A DNA stretch of 7,663 nt, from assembly GCA_031264975.1 (NCBI GenBank), contig JAISDH010000444.1:1-7663 (forward strand). Direction: 5' to 3'. Within the stretch, counting starts at the first letter, position 1; each line of letters opens with the position of its first letter. This DNA is from Bacteroidales bacterium (GTDB lineage Bacteria > Bacteroidota > Bacteroidia > Bacteroidales > WCHB1-69). The notes under the pieces are model-generated. The model was not told the DNA's origin. It did no database searches and was given only the letters and a program-made list of their open reading frames with translations. The position numbers and the translations under genes are program-made. Of this stretch, positions 5,818 through 7,663 are shown piece by piece.

Positions 5818-7017
5818 CTATTTTACCAGGTTGTAAGTATCTTGTGCAATGACAAGTTCTTCATTTGTGGTAACGGAAAGCACTTTTACTTTGCTTGCGG
5901 GCGTTGAAATCAATCCGTCAGAACCGGCAAATGCTTCGTTTGCGCTTTTGTCTAATTCGATACCGAGAAATTCCATATTTTCAAAGATAGCTTCACGCAT
6001 AAACCAGGCATTTTCTCCGATACCTCCCGTCATCGCAATAATATCAACTCCGTTCATGGCAGCGATATAGGCGCCGATATATTTTTTTACCCGATAGGCA
6101 AACATATCAAAGGCATACTTGCAACGTTTATCGCCGGAGTCTTTTCCTGCACGAATATCTCTCATGTCCGATTTGCCACCGGAAATACCTTGAAGTCCTG
6201 ATTTTTTATTTACAAAGTCATTCATTGCCTTGTAATCCAATTTTTCATTTTCTGCAATATAGAGTAAAACGCCTAAATCCAAATCTCCTGTACGCGTTCC
6301 CATAATCAAACCTTCTACAGGGGTAAATCCCATGGAAGTATCTACCGATTTACCATGATTTACCGCGCAAATAGACGCTCCATTGCCCAAATGACAAACG
6401 ATAATTTTTTTATCCATCCAATCTTCCCCCAACAAAGTCGCCGCCTTGGGCGCTACATACTTATGACTTGTTCCGTGAAATCCGTAACGCCGAATTTTCT
6501 GCTCGGTATAGTACTCATAAGGAATTGCATATAAAAACGCCTCTGGAGACATGGTTTGATGAAAAGAAGTATCAAAGACTCCAACTTGCTTTATCTTGGG
6601 AAGCAACCGTTTCATAACGCGCAATCCCATTAAACTACCCGGATTATGCAGGGGAGCGATAACGCAAAGTTTTTCAATCCATGTTAATTCCTGTTCTTCA
6701 ATAATTGAACTCTGGGAAAAATATTCTCCCCCATGCGCCACGCGATGTCCGCACGCATTTATCTCGTTAACGTCCGATAATACGCCATACGTCTTATCAA
6801 CAAGCATTTTGAGCATTAAATGAATGCCTTCCTCATGATTAGGAATAGGAACTTGTGTATAATATTTTTCCTTATCCTTTGCCCGATGGGTAAATTCTCC
6901 CATATCCAACCCTATACGTTCTATTAATCCTTTTGCCATCACGTCAGCATTATTTCCCATATCTATAAGCTGATACTTGATAGAAGAACTTCCGCAGTTT
7001 AAAACTAATATTTTCAT
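5818..7017 (-). CDS. ackA: Acetate kinase
   Basis: Interconverts acetate + ATP and acetyl phosphate + ADP; in fermenters it makes ATP from acetyl phosphate supplied by phosphotransacetylase. Cytoplasmic. The full-length 399 residues carry the ASKHA-fold signatures: N7 in MKILVLNCGSSSIKYQ, R92 in CGHRVAHGGE, D149 in GVFDTSFHQTMSPEAF, H181 in RRYGFHGTSHKYV, the phosphate-loop region HLGNGAS (209-215), R242 in IMGTRTGDLDLG, GISGGKSDMRDI (278-289), MTGGIGENAW (329-338) and a C-terminal TTNEELVIA. All expected active-site residues are present. The start ATG 7017 is preceded by AAGAGGAA, a purine-rich stretch rather close to the ATG. The pta gene that often precedes ackA is not adjacent: upstream are repeats and hairpins to the window end. 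A strong terminator follows. Confidence 0.97.
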   Translation of the reverse strand: MKILVLNCGSSSIKYQLIDMGNNADVMAKGLIERIGLDMGEFTHRAKDKEKYYTQVPIPNHEEGIHLMLKMLVDKTYGVLSDVNEINACGHRVAHGGEYFSQSSIIEEQELTWIEKLCVIAPLHNPGSLMGLRVMKRLLPKIKQVGVFDTSFHQTMSPEAFLYAIPYEYYTEQKIRRYGFHGTSHKYVAPKAATLLGEDWMDKKIIVCHLGNGASICAVNHGKSVDTSMGFTPVEGLIMGTRTGDLDLGVLLYIAENEKLDYKAMNDFVNKKSGLQGISGGKSDMRDIRAGKDSGDKRCKYAFDMFAYRVKKYIGAYIAAMNGVDIIAMTGGIGENAWFMREAIFENMEFLGIELDKSANEAFAGSDGLISTPASKVKVLSVTTNEELVIAQDTYNLVK

Positions 7018-7072
7018 TTCCTCTTGATTATTCGATAAATTTTCATTTACAACTATTCATTAAAATCGCACG

Positions 7073-7080
7073 CGAAATTA
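7073..7080 (-). promoter_or_regulatory. Weak candidate -7 box for ackA (TAATTTCG)
   Basis: The minus strand reads TAATTTCG, one mismatch from TAnnTTTG, 55 nt before the ackA ATG. No better match exists between 7018 and 7130, and no -33 TTTG is visible. Offered only as the best available candidate. Confidence 0.25.
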
Positions 7081-7107
7081 CTACTTTTTTCAATACACTC
7101 GGAATAT

Positions 7108-7128
7108 TTTTTGTAAATAATACAAAAA
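7108..7128. promoter_or_regulatory. Perfect 8-bp palindrome upstream of ackA, possible operator
   Basis: TTTTTGTA and TACAAAAA are exact inverted repeats around AATAA, centred about 100 nt upstream of the ackA start and just outside the word array. A dyad of this size between promoter candidate and repeats could bind a dimeric regulator, for example one of the CRP/FNR superfamily, but it matches no consensus I can name. It is AT-rich, so chance is possible. Confidence 0.35.
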
Positions 7129-7132
7129 GATA

Positions 7133-7423
7133 AAGGGCGAATGGGCGAAAGCGCGAAAGGGCGAAGGGAAGATGGCAACAGGGGGGAGAAGATGGCAGCA
7201 GGCAACAAGCAACAGGCAACAAGCAGGCAAGCCATGAAGGGCGAAGGGGCGAAAGCGCGAAAGGGTGAAGGGGAGGCGGCAACAGGCAGGCAAGCCATGA
7301 AGGGCGAATGGGCGAAAGGGCGAAAGGGCGAAGGGAAGTTGGCAGCAGGCAACAAGCAACAAGCAGCAGGCAGGCAAGCCATGAAGGGCGAAGGGGCGAA
7401 TGGGCGAAAGGACGAAGGGAAGA
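7133..7423 (+). repeat. Ordered array of 8-nt (AAGGGCGA) and 7-nt (GGCAACA) words
   Basis: Four blocks of exactly five 8-nt words (AAGGGCGA, ATGGGCGA, AAGCGCGA and similar, each block ending AGGG....) start at 7133, 7237, 7300 and 7384. Between them are runs of 7-nt words (GGCAGCA, GGCAACA, AGCAACA, GGCAGGC, AAGCCAT): six at 7194-7235, three at 7278-7298, six at 7341-7382. In the last two cycles single bases separate the blocks, giving cycle lengths of 63 and 84 nt. The first cycle is disturbed by a G-rich insertion at 7181-7193. Word length is kept while letters vary. The array leaves several frames open on both strands; I regard those ORFs as artefacts. Confidence 0.9.
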
Positions 7424-7439
7424 TGGCAAAACGTAGAAA

Positions 7440-7452
7440 GCTCTGAAAGAGC
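7440..7452 (+). repeat. REP-like mini-hairpin with GAA loop
   Basis: GCTCT-GAA-AGAGC, a 5-bp stem with a 3-nt loop, followed by GTAATCAA. The segment 7443-7453 is also the exact reverse complement of 7620-7630, so the hairpin cluster is bracketed by an 11-bp inverted repeat. Confidence 0.6.
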
Positions 7453-7463
7453 GTAATCAACAG

Positions 7464-7482
7464 CGTAGGGCAACGCCCTACG
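7464..7482 (+). repeat. REP-like hairpin, 8-bp stem
   Basis: CGTAGGGC-AAC-GCCCTACG, a perfect GC-rich 8-bp stem with a 3-nt loop. It is the second hairpin of the cluster and has no T run after it, so it is unlikely to be a terminator. Confidence 0.75.
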
Positions 7483-7506
7483 GACAGAATGTACACAATA
7501 TTTACC

Positions 7507-7563
7507 AAGCCCCAACGGGGCGTAATCAAATGAAATAAAACAGATTACGCCCCGTTGGGGCTT
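7507..7563 (+). repeat. Perfect 21-bp inverted repeat with nested hairpins
   Basis: Arm 7507-7527 is the exact reverse complement of 7543-7563, with a 15-nt AT-rich loop. Each arm contains its own mini-hairpin (GCCCC-AAC-GGGGC), so either one long stem or two short ones can form, as in paired REP elements (BIMEs). The GCGTAATCAA at 7520-7529 repeats that at 7451-7460, showing a recurring hairpin-plus-GTAATCAA unit. Confidence 0.85.
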
Positions 7564-7592
7564 AATAATGGGGAGAAGGACGTTGACGACAC

Positions 7593-7632
7593 AGCACGTT
7601 ACCCATGTGCTATTGATATCGCTCTTTCAGCG
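7593..7632 (+). repeat. Two further small hairpins closing the cluster
   Basis: AGCACGT (7593-7599) pairs with ATGTGCT (7605-7611) with one G.U, and CGCT-CTTTC-AGCG forms a 4-bp stem at 7620-7632 followed by a T run (7634-7639). The second could act as a weak terminator, but its likeness to the 7440 hairpin suggests the same repeat family. The rest of 7564-7663 contains no gene I can support. Confidence 0.5.
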
Positions 7633-7663
7633 CTTTTTTATAGGTTAATTTGATGACATTGGC

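Noticed and set aside
7108..7128. Rex or FNR binding site upstream of ackA
   Set aside because: The half-sites and spacing do not match the Rex (TTGTGA-type, 18-bp) or FNR (TTGAT-N4-ATCAA) patterns, so only an unnamed dyad is reported.
7224..7392. CRISPR-like array: a 22-nt segment recurring at 7224, 7287 and 7371
   Set aside because: The intervals between copies are themselves repeats of the same words, their lengths differ (63 and 84 nt), and no cas gene is present.
7141..7446. Plus-strand ORF of 101 basic residues with repeated RQAMKGE
   Set aside because: It is the same array read on the other strand. The cycle lengths (63 and 84 nt) keep frame, which made it tempting, but substitutions fall in all codon positions and no start signal is present. 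Proteomics would be needed to revive it.
7043..7529. Three overlapping minus-strand ORFs (128-158 residues) rich in Pro, Leu, Ala and Cys
   Set aside because: All three frames are open at once across the word array because its words contain no stop codons on that strand. The repeated SPxRPF/LACLL strings are translations of the same words in different frames, with no promoter or family likeness.

Overview
The window looks like chromosomal DNA of a member of the Bacteroidetes, most likely order Bacteroidales. The DNA is AT-rich and Shine-Dalgarno sequences are mostly absent. Several genes are preceded by the Bacteroidetes -7 box TAnnTTTG: miaB, lpxH, tRNA-Glu and the TPR-HTH gene. The tRNA does not encode its CCA end, and the protein sequences read as Bacteroidales orthologues. 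Species cannot be named from sequence alone.

Layout. Positions 1-1010 (minus): 5' three quarters of miaB (tRNA methylthiotransferase), cut by the window edge. Positions 1011-1270: divergent promoter region. Positions 1271-2029 (plus): lpxH-type UDP-2,3-diacylglucosamine hydrolase for lipid A synthesis. Positions 2077-2766 (plus): unrecognised 229-residue protein, probably co-transcribed with lpxH. Positions 2840-2911: tRNA-Glu(UUC) with its own promoter and a terminator at 2936-2979. Positions 2980-3327: no gene, but a mosaic of short-word repeats. Positions 3363-5027 (plus): membrane-anchored TPR / coiled-coil / LuxR-like HTH regulator. Positions 5071-5715 (minus): Sfp-type 4'-phosphopantetheinyl transferase, convergent with the regulator. 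Positions 5818-7017 (minus): acetate kinase ackA, closed by a strong terminator at 5762-5795. Positions 7018-7663: ackA leader, then a second, highly ordered short-word repeat array, then a cluster of REP-like hairpins.

The genes are housekeeping functions in separate transcription units: tRNA modification, lipid A synthesis, a tRNA, carrier-protein activation and acetate/ATP metabolism. The only regulatory protein is the TPR-HTH membrane protein, and its target is not visible here.

The most unusual content is intergenic. Two loci (2997-3276 and 7133-7423) are built from words of strict length (7, 8 or 9 nt) whose letters vary from copy to copy. At 2997-3094 fourteen consecutive 7-mers stay in perfect register, and a second run of the same family lies in inverted orientation at 3221-3276. 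At 7133-7423 blocks of exactly five 8-mers alternate with runs of three or six 7-mers, separated by single bases. These arrays leave several frames free of stop codons and so create false ORFs. Next to the second array are hairpin modules, including a perfect 21-bp inverted repeat, that resemble REP/BIME elements. No phage, transposase, CRISPR or defence gene is visible.
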